Positions 23,759 through 31,839 are shown, counted from the first letter of the stretch. The stretch: DNA of 37,114 bases from Acidimicrobiia bacterium (GCA_036271555.1 DATBAK010000061.1:1-37114), one strand, 5' to 3'. Notes: generated by a model from the sequence alone, not told the origin. Translations and numbers: made by a program.

Positions 23759-25633
23759 CTACTTCACCTGATCGAGCAGCCACGACGCGACGAGTCGCCC
23801 GCCCGCGTTCTCGAAGTGCTCGCCGTCTTTGCGCAACGTCACGCCGTGCAACTTCTCGACGCATTGTCCGCCGGGACAGATGTAGCCCATGAGGTCGATC
23901 AACTGCACGTGCATCGCCGACGCGACCACGCGCCGGTAGTTGTTCTCGCAGTCGGTCGGCTTGTCCTCCTCGGCGAAGAGGTAGCGCGGGTACGGCTCGG
24001 TCGTCATGACGATCTTCGTCTTCGGCCAGCCCATGACCTTGAACGCCTGCCGCAGGCTGTTCTCGTAGAGCGTGGCGTACGCGGTCGAGCACGTGTCGAT
24101 CCACTGGCCGTTGTAGAGCACGGAGTCCGCGGGGTTGCCGGTGAGCCAGAAGACGACGGCGGGCTTGAACTTCTTCACCGCGCGCCCCTCCCACAGCGGG
24201 TCGCACGCGAACGTCTTCTTGTCGAGGTGCTGGCCGTTCGCGCTGTGATAGCGCGCCCGTTTCATCGGGGGCGGGAAACCGCAGCCCTGGACGCCGGCGC
24301 TGAACACCGCGATCGGCGGGTCGCGCTTCACCTGCTTCATCGCCTTCCCGAGGAAGTACGCGACCGAGTCGCCGACGACCATGACCCGTTCCGCGCCCGG
24401 CGGCGCGTTCGCGTACGCGACCTCGGCCGCGAGCGTCGGGTGACGGAGGCCGGGCACCGTCGACGGCAGACCGTTGGCGGTGACCGCGAACATTACGACG
24501 ACGAGCACGAGCGCGGTCGCGGGTACGAAGCGGCGCCACTCGACGGCCGACCACGCGCCGTGCCGGATGGGCTGTTCGACGAACCGGTAGCTCGCGATCG
24601 AGATCCCGAGCGTCACCGCGATCTGGAAGGTCACGAGCGGCCAACCCGAGAAGCCCATCTCCTTCGAGTCGAGCGCGACGTCGATCGGCCAGTGGTACAG
24701 GTAGACGCCGTAGCTGATGAGCCCGAGCCCGACGAGGGGTGTGAACGAGAAGGCGCGCGCGATCGGACCCGGCTGCGGATGCACGACGGCCGCGATGATG
24801 ATCGTCGCCGCGATGCCGCAGAGCAGGAACCCGCCCTGGTACAGCGTCGCCGACTGACCGTCGAGTCGGGTCCACGCGATCGCGAGGCCGATCACCGACA
24901 CGATCGCGAGCCCCTCGAGGATGTTCCGGCGCGTGCGGCTCGTCGTCGGGCCCTTGATCGCGAGCCACGCCGCCAGCGCGGCGCCGAACAGGATCGCGGC
25001 GGCGCGCGTGTCGGTGCCGTAGTACAAGCGATCCGTGTCGCTCGCCGAGTAGAGGACGATCATCAACGTGCTCGACACCGCCGCGAGCGCGAGCGACGTG
25101 ACCAGCACCGCCTTCGGCGTCGCGCGCTTGAACCGCGCGAGCAGCGCGACGAACACGAGCGGCCACACGACGTAGAACTGCTCTTCGATCGCGAGGCTCC
25201 ACGTGTGCGTGAGCGGCGACGGGCTCGCGAACAGCGCGAAGTAGCTCTGGTGCGAGAAGATCTGATGCCAGTTCGCGACGTAGGCCATCGTCGCCCACGC
25301 GTCGCCGCGGATGCCGAAGAGCGCGGTGCGATCGCCGAACAGCCAGGCGTACAGCGCGACGCCGAACAGCATGACGGCGAGCGCGGGGAGCAGGCGTCGC
25401 GCCCGGCGCGACCAGAACCCACCGAGGCCGACGCTGCCGCGCTTCGTCGACTCCGTGAGCAGGAGCGACGTGATCAGGAAGCCCGAGAGCGTGAAGAAGA
25501 AGTCGACGCCGAGATAACCGCCGAGGAGGTGGCCGGCATGGAAGAGGAGGACGCCCGCGACTGCGAGGCCTCGGGCGCCGTCGAGCGCCGAGACCCGAGG
25601 AAGCGTCGGCCCCCGCCGTCCCTCGTCCCGCAC
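23759..25633 (-). CDS. OafA-like O-acyltransferase: acyltransferase-3 plus SGNH domain (copy B)
   Basis: This 624-residue paralogue of copy A has VSALDGARGLAVAGVLLFH (Arg21, His32), GVDFFFTLSGFLITSLLL, HTWSLAIEEQFYVVWPL and SYGVYLYHWPIDVALDS. The SGNH domain has a complete VVGDSVA motif (Asp422, Ser423), a GNP element (LTGNPADS) that could supply the oxyanion Asn, and DGEH near the end. GTG 25633 is supported by a TAGGCT box 6 nt upstream and by the matching N-terminus RD-x-G of copy A. The gene is tail-to-tail with copy A, with only 4 bp between the stop codons. Confidence 0.9.
   Translation of the reverse strand: MRDEGRRGPTLPRVSALDGARGLAVAGVLLFHAGHLLGGYLGVDFFFTLSGFLITSLLLTESTKRGSVGLGGFWSRRARRLLPALAVMLFGVALYAWLFGDRTALFGIRGDAWATMAYVANWHQIFSHQSYFALFASPSPLTHTWSLAIEEQFYVVWPLVFVALLARFKRATPKAVLVTSLALAAVSSTLMIVLYSASDTDRLYYGTDTRAAAILFGAALAAWLAIKGPTTSRTRRNILEGLAIVSVIGLAIAWTRLDGQSATLYQGGFLLCGIAATIIIAAVVHPQPGPIARAFSFTPLVGLGLISYGVYLYHWPIDVALDSKEMGFSGWPLVTFQIAVTLGISIASYRFVEQPIRHGAWSAVEWRRFVPATALVLVVVMFAVTANGLPSTVPGLRHPTLAAEVAYANAPPGAERVMVVGDSVAYFLGKAMKQVKRDPPIAVFSAGVQGCGFPPPMKRARYHSANGQHLDKKTFACDPLWEGRAVKKFKPAVVFWLTGNPADSVLYNGQWIDTCSTAYATLYENSLRQAFKVMGWPKTKIVMTTEPYPRYLFAEEDKPTDCENNYRRVVASAMHVQLIDLMGYICPGGQCVEKLHGVTLRKDGEHFENAGGRLVASWLLDQVK
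25151..25207 (-). repeat. Second arm of the inverted repeat (copy B)
   Basis: On the minus strand this 57-bp segment differs from 22309-22365 at one base in my reading (GTC for GTG in a Val codon). Together with the segment around 22798-22836 and its counterpart near 24680-24720, it gives copies A and B several long inverted matches about 2-3 kb apart. Confidence 0.7.
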
Positions 25634-25639
25634 TGGGTC

Positions 25640-25645
25640 AGCCTA
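25640..25645 (-). promoter_or_regulatory. -10 box TAGGCT for copy B, leaderless type
   Basis: TAGGCT on minus is followed by 6 nt and GTG 25633. It lies in the 73-bp gap between copies B and C, so copy B need not depend on transcription from copy C. Confidence 0.45.
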
Positions 25646-25706
25646 CCAACGGCACCACGAGCCGAATCCGGCGCGCCACGGGCCGCGACCTGCGTCGATG
25701 CACGCG

Positions 25707-27605
25707 TCAGGGCGCCGTCGAGACCGTGGGCGAGGTGACCTGCGACACGATCCAGCGGGCGATGATCGTGCCGCCCGCGCCCTGGTAGTGCAGCCCGTCG
25801 GGACGCAGGACGACACCACCCTGGCGGCCGCGGCACTGGCCGTGCGGACACACGTAGTCGAAGAGGTCGACGAGCTGCGCGCCGTCCTGCTGCGCGTACA
25901 CGCGGCGCATCGTGTTGTCGCAGTCGACGTCGCGGTCGGTGTTCTTCAGGAAGGGCGCGCGGTTGTACGCGGTCGTCGTGACCACGACCTTGGCGCCGCG
26001 GTTTTGGAACATGCTGATCTCGCGATGCAGTTGCGGCCGGACCAACGCGTGGTACGGCGCGTCGCACGGCGTGACCGTCTGCCCGTGATACGTACCTTCA
26101 CGGAGGCCGGCGAGCACCAAGATGACGAGCGTGGGCCGGTACCGCGCGACGGCCGCGGCGTACCAGTTCGGCAGGCACGTGGTCGGCGGCAGCACCGCGC
26201 CGTTCGGGAAACGGATCGCGGTCTGCGTGATCCCGTCGGGAAACGCGCAACCGGGAATCGCGGCGTCGACGATCGAGAGGCGCGGCGCGGTCTTCAGGTT
26301 CTGGAACGCAGGGCCGAGCTCTCCCGCGACCGAGTCGCCGACGAGGAGCACGCGCACCGAGCCCGGCGGCGCGTCGTGGTACGCCTGGGACGCGGCCTTC
26401 AGCGGATCACGGTTCAGCGCGAGCGAAGCGAACGTCTCGGTCGCGGTGGCGCCCGCGGTGGCCGCGAAGATCGCAACGACCAGCGCGAGCGCGATCGCGG
26501 GAACGAACCGGCGCCACTCCCGCGGCGTGCGCGCGCCGTGCCGGATCGGCTGCTCGAGCACCACGTAGCTGATCGTCGCGATCGCGAGCGTGAGCGCGGT
26601 CTGGAAGCCGAACAGCGGCCAGCCCGAGAAGCCCATCCGCTTCGAGTCGAACGCGACGTCGATGGGCCAGTGGTAGAGGTACACGCCGTAGCTGATGAGC
26701 CCGAGTGCGCAGAGCGGACGGAACGACAGCACGCGCCCGAGCACACCCGGCTCGGGGTGCACCGCGGCCGCGATGACCGCGGTCGCGGCCGCGCCGTAGA
26801 GCAGGAAGCCGCCGCGGTAGAGACCGGACGACTCGCCGCCGACGCGCAGCCACGCGATCGCGAGCACCACCGCGCCCGCGATGCCGACGACCTCGAGGGC
26901 GATGCGCCGGCCGCGCGCGTTCGTCGCGGGGTGCCACGCGTTCCAGGCCGCGAGCGCAGCGCCGAGCAGGATCGCGGTCGCGCGCGTGTCGGTGCCGAAG
27001 TAGACGCGCGACGGGTTGTTCGGGTCGAAGAGCACGATCATCAACGTCGTCGAGACCGCGGCGAGCCCGAGCGCGAGCGCGAGCACCACCTGTGGTGTGC
27101 GCGTACGCGCGCGGGAGAGCACGCCGACGAACAACAGCGGCCACACGACGTAGAACTGCTCTTCGATCGCAAGGCTCCACGTGTGGTTCAGCGGCGACGG
27201 CGTGGTGAACAGGTCGAAGTAGTTCTGGTGCGCGAAGACCTCGCGCCAGTTCGCCACATAGCCGAGGGTCGCGAGCGCGTCGCCGCGGATCTGGCCGAGC
27301 TCGGTCGAGCTCGCGAGTACGAGGCAGTAGAGACCGATGCCGACGATGAGGACCGCGAGCGCGGGGAGGAGCCGGCGGGCGCGGCGCGACCAGAAGCCAC
27401 CGAGCCCGATGTGTCCGTCGCGACCGGCCTCGGCCAGCAGGAGCGACGTGATCAGGAAGCCCGACAGCGTGAAGAAGAAGTCGACGCCGAGGTAGCCGCC
27501 GGTGAGGTGGCCGGCGTGGAAGAGCAGCACGCCCGCGACGGCGAGGCCGCGTGCACCGTCGAGTGCCGCGACGTGCTTGATCCGCGCCCCCCGTCCGTCC
27601 GCCAC
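25707..27605 (-). CDS. OafA-like O-acyltransferase: acyltransferase-3 plus SGNH domain (copy C)
   Basis: This 632-residue paralogue of copies A and B has VAALDGARGLAVAGVLLFH (Arg19, His30), GVDFFFTLSGFLITSLLL, HTWSLAIEEQFYVVWPLLF and SYGVYLYHWPIDVAFDS. The SGNH domain has VGDSVAG (Asp424, Ser425) and DGLH. Where copies A and B have an Asn-Pro element, this copy reads LVLAGLREG, so the usual oxyanion Asn is not evident. The Cys pattern (PGCAFP, TTCLP, TPCDAP, DCDN, VCPHGQC) is kept. GTG 27605 follows a TAGAAT box by 6 nt. A set of 13-bp tandem repeats lies just upstream of that promoter. Confidence 0.9.
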   Translation of the reverse strand: MADGRGARIKHVAALDGARGLAVAGVLLFHAGHLTGGYLGVDFFFTLSGFLITSLLLAEAGRDGHIGLGGFWSRRARRLLPALAVLIVGIGLYCLVLASSTELGQIRGDALATLGYVANWREVFAHQNYFDLFTTPSPLNHTWSLAIEEQFYVVWPLLFVGVLSRARTRTPQVVLALALGLAAVSTTLMIVLFDPNNPSRVYFGTDTRATAILLGAALAAWNAWHPATNARGRRIALEVVGIAGAVVLAIAWLRVGGESSGLYRGGFLLYGAAATAVIAAAVHPEPGVLGRVLSFRPLCALGLISYGVYLYHWPIDVAFDSKRMGFSGWPLFGFQTALTLAIATISYVVLEQPIRHGARTPREWRRFVPAIALALVVAIFAATAGATATETFASLALNRDPLKAASQAYHDAPPGSVRVLLVGDSVAGELGPAFQNLKTAPRLSIVDAAIPGCAFPDGITQTAIRFPNGAVLPPTTCLPNWYAAAVARYRPTLVILVLAGLREGTYHGQTVTPCDAPYHALVRPQLHREISMFQNRGAKVVVTTTAYNRAPFLKNTDRDVDCDNTMRRVYAQQDGAQLVDLFDYVCPHGQCRGRQGGVVLRPDGLHYQGAGGTIIARWIVSQVTSPTVSTAP

Positions 27606-27611
27606 CAGGAA

Positions 27612-27617
27612 ATTCTA
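27612..27617 (-). promoter_or_regulatory. -10 box TAGAAT for copy C, leaderless type
   Basis: TAGAAT is the best match to the bacterial -10 consensus in the window. It is followed by 6 nt and GTG 27605. No convincing -35 hexamer is present, but tandem repeats begin at the position where one would lie. Confidence 0.5.
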
Positions 27618-27640
27618 GGAAATCCGGCCGGACCGCCGCG

Positions 27641-27680
27641 GTCAGTACAGGCGGTCGGTACGGGCGGTTCAGTACAAGTG
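27641..27680. repeat. Tandem 13-bp repeats upstream of copy C promoter
   Basis: GTCAGTACAGGCG (27641-27653) and GTCGGTACGGGCG (27654-27666) match at 11 of 13 bases. A third, looser unit GTTCAGTACAAGTG follows and overlaps the stop of the DUF2142 gene. On minus the unit reads GTACYGACCGCC. The array covers about -35 to -75 relative to the predicted transcription start, a position typical for activator or operator sites. Confidence 0.55.
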
Positions 27681-29141
27681 GATCCAGAGCGCGACGGCGA
27701 CCGCGGCGAGCACCGCACCGGAGCCGGCACCGACCATCGCGGTGCTCGTCAGGCGGTCGAACCGCGCCGACAGCTTCGGCGTCGGCAACGCGACGATCAG
27801 GAGCGGGATCAACGGCATCAAGTACCGGCCTTGGAAGGCCTCGATGCGCAGGGCGTGGACCGCGTTCCACCCGACGTATGCGAGGAACATCAGGCTCAGC
27901 AAGGTCGCGACCGCGAGGGCGAGGAGCAGCACGCGACTGCGGACGCCGACGACGGGCGCGCGGTCGCCGCCGTCGTCGGCGCGGTCGCGGGCGAGGAGCG
28001 ACACGACGAGGGGGACGACCGCCAGGATCGCGAAGATCGCGGGCAGGCCCCAGAGCGGGATCTGCGCGACCGCGTCGTGCGCGAGCTGCCCCGGGAACTT
28101 CGCGAGCGTCGTGCCGACGACGCGCACGAACGCACGCGGGTGATGCAGCACGTACTGCTCCTGCTCGTGCGGGTTCACGTGCGTGTACGCCGCGAAGCGA
28201 GCGGTGCCCGTGAGCCCGACCGGCAGCGCGGGCGTGACGTACACGTGCGAGGCGTACGCGGCCCACGCCGCCGCCGCGCCGAAACCGCCGACGACGGCGC
28301 CCGCGATCGCGCCCCGGACGCGTGCCGCGTGCCGGCGCCACGGGATCGCCAGCGCCAGCGCGACCAGGATGTAGGGCGGCTTGGCGAAGCCCAGCGCGAC
28401 GGTCGCCGCCGCGAGCTCGACGAGCTGCGCGCGCGACACATCGGCAGTGGGCGTCGCCGCGAGCCGTAACGCGAGCGCGAGCACGAGCAACGTGAGTGCG
28501 AGCGTCACGCCGTCGGCCGAGAGCATCGCCGCCTGCACGATCGTGACAGGGAGCAATGCGACGACCATGAGCGAGGTCGCGCGCGTCGGCATGCGGCGCG
28601 CCGCGAGCGTGAGCAGGCCGACCGTGCCGAGCAGGCTTCCGAGGCGACCGAGGTAGATGAGCAACATCGTCGACGCGCCGAGCGCGCGTCCGATCGCCAT
28701 CAACACCGACGCCGGCGCGTAGGGAACGGGGGAGTACACGGCGGACGTCGGGAAGTTGACGAACGCCTCGCGTCCGCGCGCGCTGCGATCGCCGAGGTGC
28801 GACAGGAAGCTCGCGGGACTCGACGGCGCGTGCGCGCGGTGCCCGATCAAGCGGTTGACGCTGATCAGCACGTTCTCGAGATCGGTGCGCATCGCGACGG
28901 GCAGGTCGCCGCCGAGCTCGTGCCCGTGGTGCGTCGCGATGAGCTGGCCCTGTGACACCTGGTACGCGCGTGCGTAGTGCACGGCCTCGTCGTAGCCCCC
29001 GAGCGGGGGCACGATCAGCACGAAGGCGAGGCCTGCGAGCAGGCCGATGGTCGCGACCATGCGCGCCGCGGACGGCCCTCGTGCCGGTCCCCGTTCGGCA
29101 GCGCCGCGTGACCCGTGGGCGCGTCGCGTACGTCCCGCCAT
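27669..29141 (-). CDS. DUF2142 family membrane protein (GT-C-like)
   Basis: This 490-residue polytopic protein has a first membrane helix at about 28-46 followed by PPLGGYDEAVHYARAYQVSQGQL. This is the Asp-Glu-x3-His pattern at the start of DUF2142 proteins. A large first extracytoplasmic loop and about ten more helices follow, with FQGRYLMPLIPLLI near the end, another family feature. DUF2142 members sit in surface polysaccharide clusters and have the general layout of GT-C glycosyltransferases, but no activity is established for the group as far as I know. The N-terminus before the first helix is Arg/Ala-rich. A shorter start at the Met before VATIGLLAG is possible. Divergent from the GT2 gene. 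Confidence 0.82.
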   Translation of the reverse strand: MAGRTRRAHGSRGAAERGPARGPSAARMVATIGLLAGLAFVLIVPPLGGYDEAVHYARAYQVSQGQLIATHHGHELGGDLPVAMRTDLENVLISVNRLIGHRAHAPSSPASFLSHLGDRSARGREAFVNFPTSAVYSPVPYAPASVLMAIGRALGASTMLLIYLGRLGSLLGTVGLLTLAARRMPTRATSLMVVALLPVTIVQAAMLSADGVTLALTLLVLALALRLAATPTADVSRAQLVELAAATVALGFAKPPYILVALALAIPWRRHAARVRGAIAGAVVGGFGAAAAWAAYASHVYVTPALPVGLTGTARFAAYTHVNPHEQEQYVLHHPRAFVRVVGTTLAKFPGQLAHDAVAQIPLWGLPAIFAILAVVPLVVSLLARDRADDGGDRAPVVGVRSRVLLLALAVATLLSLMFLAYVGWNAVHALRIEAFQGRYLMPLIPLLIVALPTPKLSARFDRLTSTAMVGAGSGAVLAAVAVALWIHLY

Positions 29142-29151
29142 GGAGGCGGGG

Positions 29152-29161
29152 ACGATACCCT
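29152..29161. promoter_or_regulatory. Bidirectional promoter: overlapping -10 boxes for the DUF2142 and GT2 genes
   Basis: Only 26 bp separate the two start codons. On plus, TACCCT (29156-29161) is followed by 6 nt and ATG 29168. On minus, TATCGT (29157-29152) is followed by 10 nt and ATG 29141. The two boxes share bases 29156-29157, so the two genes probably cannot be initiated at the same moment. Confidence 0.45.
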
Positions 29162-29167
29162 GTCGCC

Positions 29168-29992
29168 ATGCCGGCGATCACGCACGGTGGGTCGGGCGCG
29201 GCGCGGCGGCAACGGTCATCGGCGGGCGAACCACTCGGAAACGTCGTCCCCGTCGGCGCGTCGGCGCGGGCGCCGCGCACGCTCGTGATCATCCCGGCCT
29301 GGAACGAGGAAGCTGCCCTTCCGTCGACGCTCGCGGAGCTCGCGCAGGCGCGCCCCGACCTCGACGTGCTGGTGGTGTCCGACGGGTCGACCGACCGCAC
29401 GGCCGAGGTCGCGCGCGCGGCCGGCGTCGCGGTCGTCGAGCTGCCGTTCAACCTCGGCATCGGCGGCGCGCTGCAGACCGGCTTCCGGTACGCGGTCCGC
29501 CACGACTACGCGCGCGCGGTGCAGTTCGACGCCGACGGCCAGCACGACCCCGCGGAGATCGCGACGCTGCTCGGGGTGCTCGACGACGGCACCGATCTCG
29601 TCATCGGATCCCGTTTCGGGGAGGGCACCGTCGAGTACCGCGTCGGTCCCGTGCGTCACGGCGCGATGCGGGTGCTGCGCTTCTCGATGAACGCGATGAC
29701 GCGCCAGAACTTCTCCGACACGTCGTCCGGCTTCCGCGGCTTCGGCCGCGCCGCGCTCGACCTCTTCGCGACGACGTATCCCGTCGAGTTCATGGACTCG
29801 ACCGAGTCGTTGCTCCAGGCCTGCCGCGCCGGGCTCACGGTCGCGGAGACGCCGACGCGCATCCGCAAGCGCAGCGCGGGCACGCCGTCGACCCGTCGCT
29901 TCCGGCTCGTGTACCACTACCTCCGGCTGCTCGTCACCATGTTGAGCCAGGTGTCGCGCCGTACGAGCGAGACGAAGGAGCGCACGCGATGA
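29168..29992 (+). CDS. Family 2 glycosyltransferase, polyprenyl-phosphate sugar synthase (DPM1-like)
   Basis: This 274-residue soluble GT-A enzyme has an N-terminal extension of about 35 residues and then VIIPAWNEEAALPSTL. Nucleotide binding is by VVSDGSTD (Asp72, Asp76). The metal site QFDADGQHDP follows, and then GSRFGEG and SDTSSGFRGFGRAAL. The pattern is that of dolichol/polyprenyl-phosphate mannose or glucose synthases, which load a sugar onto polyprenyl phosphate at the cytoplasmic face. No membrane anchor is visible. The stop overlaps the start of the DUF2304 gene (ATGA), a pairing seen in many bacteria. The N-terminal extension could be partly artefactual, but the leaderless box supports ATG 29168. 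Confidence 0.88.
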   Translation: MPAITHGGSGAARRQRSSAGEPLGNVVPVGASARAPRTLVIIPAWNEEAALPSTLAELAQARPDLDVLVVSDGSTDRTAEVARAAGVAVVELPFNLGIGGALQTGFRYAVRHDYARAVQFDADGQHDPAEIATLLGVLDDGTDLVIGSRFGEGTVEYRVGPVRHGAMRVLRFSMNAMTRQNFSDTSSGFRGFGRAALDLFATTYPVEFMDSTESLLQACRAGLTVAETPTRIRKRSAGTPSTRRFRLVYHYLRLLVTMLSQVSRRTSETKERTR

Positions 29993-30402
29993 GCATCCTC
30001 GCGGGTCTCGGAGACCAGAAGTTCACCTCGCTCGGCCTCTCGGGTCGCGCGCACGTGCTCGCGTTCCTCGTCACGATCGCCGGCGCGTGGTTCGTGCTGC
30101 GGTTGCTGCGGCGGCGGCAGATGCGCGGCAAGTACACGCTGCTCTGGATGATCGTGTTGCTCACCGTGCTCGCGATCGTGGCGTTCCCGGCGATCCTCGA
30201 CCACTCGTCGCGCTGGCTGCACATCTACTACGCGCCGAGCACGCTGTTCCTGGCCGCGATCGGCTTCCTGCTGCTCGTGTGCGTGTACTTCTCGTACGAG
30301 CTGAGCCGGCTCGAGGAGCGGACGCGGATCCTCGCCGAGGAGCTCGCGATCCTGCGCGGCGACCGCGACTCCGCGGCGGCGGGCGAGCGTCGACCCGGAT
30401 AG
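29989..30402 (+). CDS. DUF2304 small membrane protein
   Basis: This 137-residue protein has three hydrophobic segments, about 24-42, 50-66 and 80-98. The pattern MRGKYTLLWMIVLL lies between the first and second, and YELSRLEERTRILAEELAIL lies in a C-terminal helix likely to form a coiled coil. This matches DUF2304, which regularly follows a DPM1-like GT2. It may act as the membrane partner of that enzyme, by analogy with the small DPM2/GtrA-type subunits. This is inference from gene pairing. The gene is coupled to the GT2 gene by ATGA and converges with the HpaB-like gene with 14 bp between stops. Confidence 0.85.
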   Translation: MSILAGLGDQKFTSLGLSGRAHVLAFLVTIAGAWFVLRLLRRRQMRGKYTLLWMIVLLTVLAIVAFPAILDHSSRWLHIYYAPSTLFLAAIGFLLLVCVYFSYELSRLEERTRILAEELAILRGDRDSAAAGERRPG

Positions 30403-30416
30403 CTCGTCGCGCGGCT

Positions 30417-31829
30417 TCAGTCGAGGTTCGCGAGCCGGCGCGCGAGCGCGATCGCGCGGCTCGCGTCGTAGGCGCGGAAGATCTGCATCTTCTCGGCTTC
30501 GATCGACCCTTCGGCGTGCACCGCGAGCACCGCGTGGTAGCCGCCGAAGTCGCGCACGGTCAGGTCGGAGATGAGGTTGACCATCGCGAGGCGCTCGGCC
30601 GCGGGCGCGGCGGCGCGGAGGTACTTCTCGAGCACCGGCCGCACCTCGGGGCTGTCCCAGTCCTCACCGCCGGGTCCGGTCGCGAGGATGCCTCCCGCGC
30701 AGTCCTGCACCGCGCGCACGGCCTGATGGAAGCCGGTCGCGAACGTGTACTTGGCGATGTTCGTGGTCGCGGAGTCGGGGCGGCAGAAGCCGTCGTCGCC
30801 GACGCGGCCCCGCCGCGCCGCGGCCTCGCAGAGCGTGCGCACGGTTTCCGCGTAGATCACGAGCTGGGTCAGCTTGTCGCGGATGTGGCCCGCGCCGACG
30901 ACGCCGTTCATCTGCGCGATCTGCTGCGCGCAGCCGACGAGCGCGTCGAGCAACGGCAGCTTGTAGGAGATCGCGGTGAAGCGGTGGTACTCCACGAACG
31001 CGAGCGCGATCGGTCCTGCGAGCTCCGGTCGGCGGAAGCAGAAGACGCGCTCCCACGGCACGAAGACGTCCTCGAACACGGTGAGCGTCTCGAGCATCTT
31101 GTGCTGCGACGAGACCGGGTGCTCCCACGGATGGCGCGCGCCGCCCGAGTAGGGCGACACGTACATCGACAGTCCCTCGGTCGCGGGCGGGACCGCGAAC
31201 GCGACCGCGAAGTCGGCGTCGTCGGCCTTCATCGCGCGCGTCGGGAGCACGAGCACCTCGTTGGCATTCGGGGTGAGCGACGTGTGCATCTTGGCGCCGC
31301 GTACAACGATGCCTTCGTCGCTCCGGTCGACGACGTGGACATGCAGGTCGGGGTCGTCCTGCTCGTGCGGCGCCTTCGAGCGATCGCCCTTCACGTCGGT
31401 CTGCGCGACCGCAACCGCGAGATCCTCGGCGCGGCACTGATGGTAGAAGGTCATGAGCCGTTCGAGCTCGACGTCCTGCAGCACGGTCTGCAGCGCGAAC
31501 AACGCGTCGGTGCCGACATCCTTGATCGACAGCAGCGTGCCGCCGAGCGCGGTCGTGAGCTCGACGAGTCGCATGCGGTCGAGCAGGTCGTCGGTCGAGC
31601 GCGGGATCCGGTAGTAGGTGCTGTACTCCTCGCCGGTCTCCGCGTCGACGGTGACCGCGAGGTCGCGGTGCTCGGGCGCGTGACCGACGCGGAAGTCGAG
31701 CGCGGAGTGCTCGACCGCGATCGACAGCTCCGGATCGGTCGTCACGTCGGCGACCCGCTGGCCGCGGTACCAGAGCACGCGTCCGTCGCGCAGCGAGTCG
31801 CGGTACTCGTCCGCCGTACGCAAACCCAT
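30417..31829 (-). CDS. 4-hydroxyphenylacetate 3-hydroxylase (HpaB) superfamily flavoprotein
   Basis: This 470-residue protein has the acyl-CoA-dehydrogenase-like fold of the HpaB / 4-hydroxybutyryl-CoA dehydratase superfamily. The N-terminal start is MGLRTADEYRDSLRDGRVLWYRGQRVADV spread over 1-29. Flavin-region AVAVAQTDVKGDRSK and the core HTSLTPNANEVLVLP, FVPWERVFCF and VQDCAGGILATGPGGEDW follow. The region corresponding to the iron-sulfur cysteines of the dehydratase (near 95-110, GGTLLSIKDVGTDAL) has no Cys, so a flavin-dependent oxygenase or another reaction is more likely. A GAGGAG ribosome binding site lies in the 10-nt gap after the deacetylase stop. This makes it the distal gene of a glycan operon, an unusual place for this family. 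Confidence 0.85.
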   Translation of the reverse strand: MGLRTADEYRDSLRDGRVLWYRGQRVADVTTDPELSIAVEHSALDFRVGHAPEHRDLAVTVDAETGEEYSTYYRIPRSTDDLLDRMRLVELTTALGGTLLSIKDVGTDALFALQTVLQDVELERLMTFYHQCRAEDLAVAVAQTDVKGDRSKAPHEQDDPDLHVHVVDRSDEGIVVRGAKMHTSLTPNANEVLVLPTRAMKADDADFAVAFAVPPATEGLSMYVSPYSGGARHPWEHPVSSQHKMLETLTVFEDVFVPWERVFCFRRPELAGPIALAFVEYHRFTAISYKLPLLDALVGCAQQIAQMNGVVGAGHIRDKLTQLVIYAETVRTLCEAAARRGRVGDDGFCRPDSATTNIAKYTFATGFHQAVRAVQDCAGGILATGPGGEDWDSPEVRPVLEKYLRAAAPAAERLAMVNLISDLTVRDFGGYHAVLAVHAEGSIEAEKMQIFRAYDASRAIALARRLANLD

Positions 31830-31839
31830 CAGACGCTCC

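Noticed and set aside
26407-29460. Very long open minus-strand frame of about 1017 codons, and a plus-strand frame of about 923 codons at 25698-28469
   Set aside because: Both are extremely rich in Arg, Ala, Pro and Gly or in Arg/Asp/His, and run across the OafA-like and DUF2142 genes in other frames. They are the usual GC-rich shadows of real genes.
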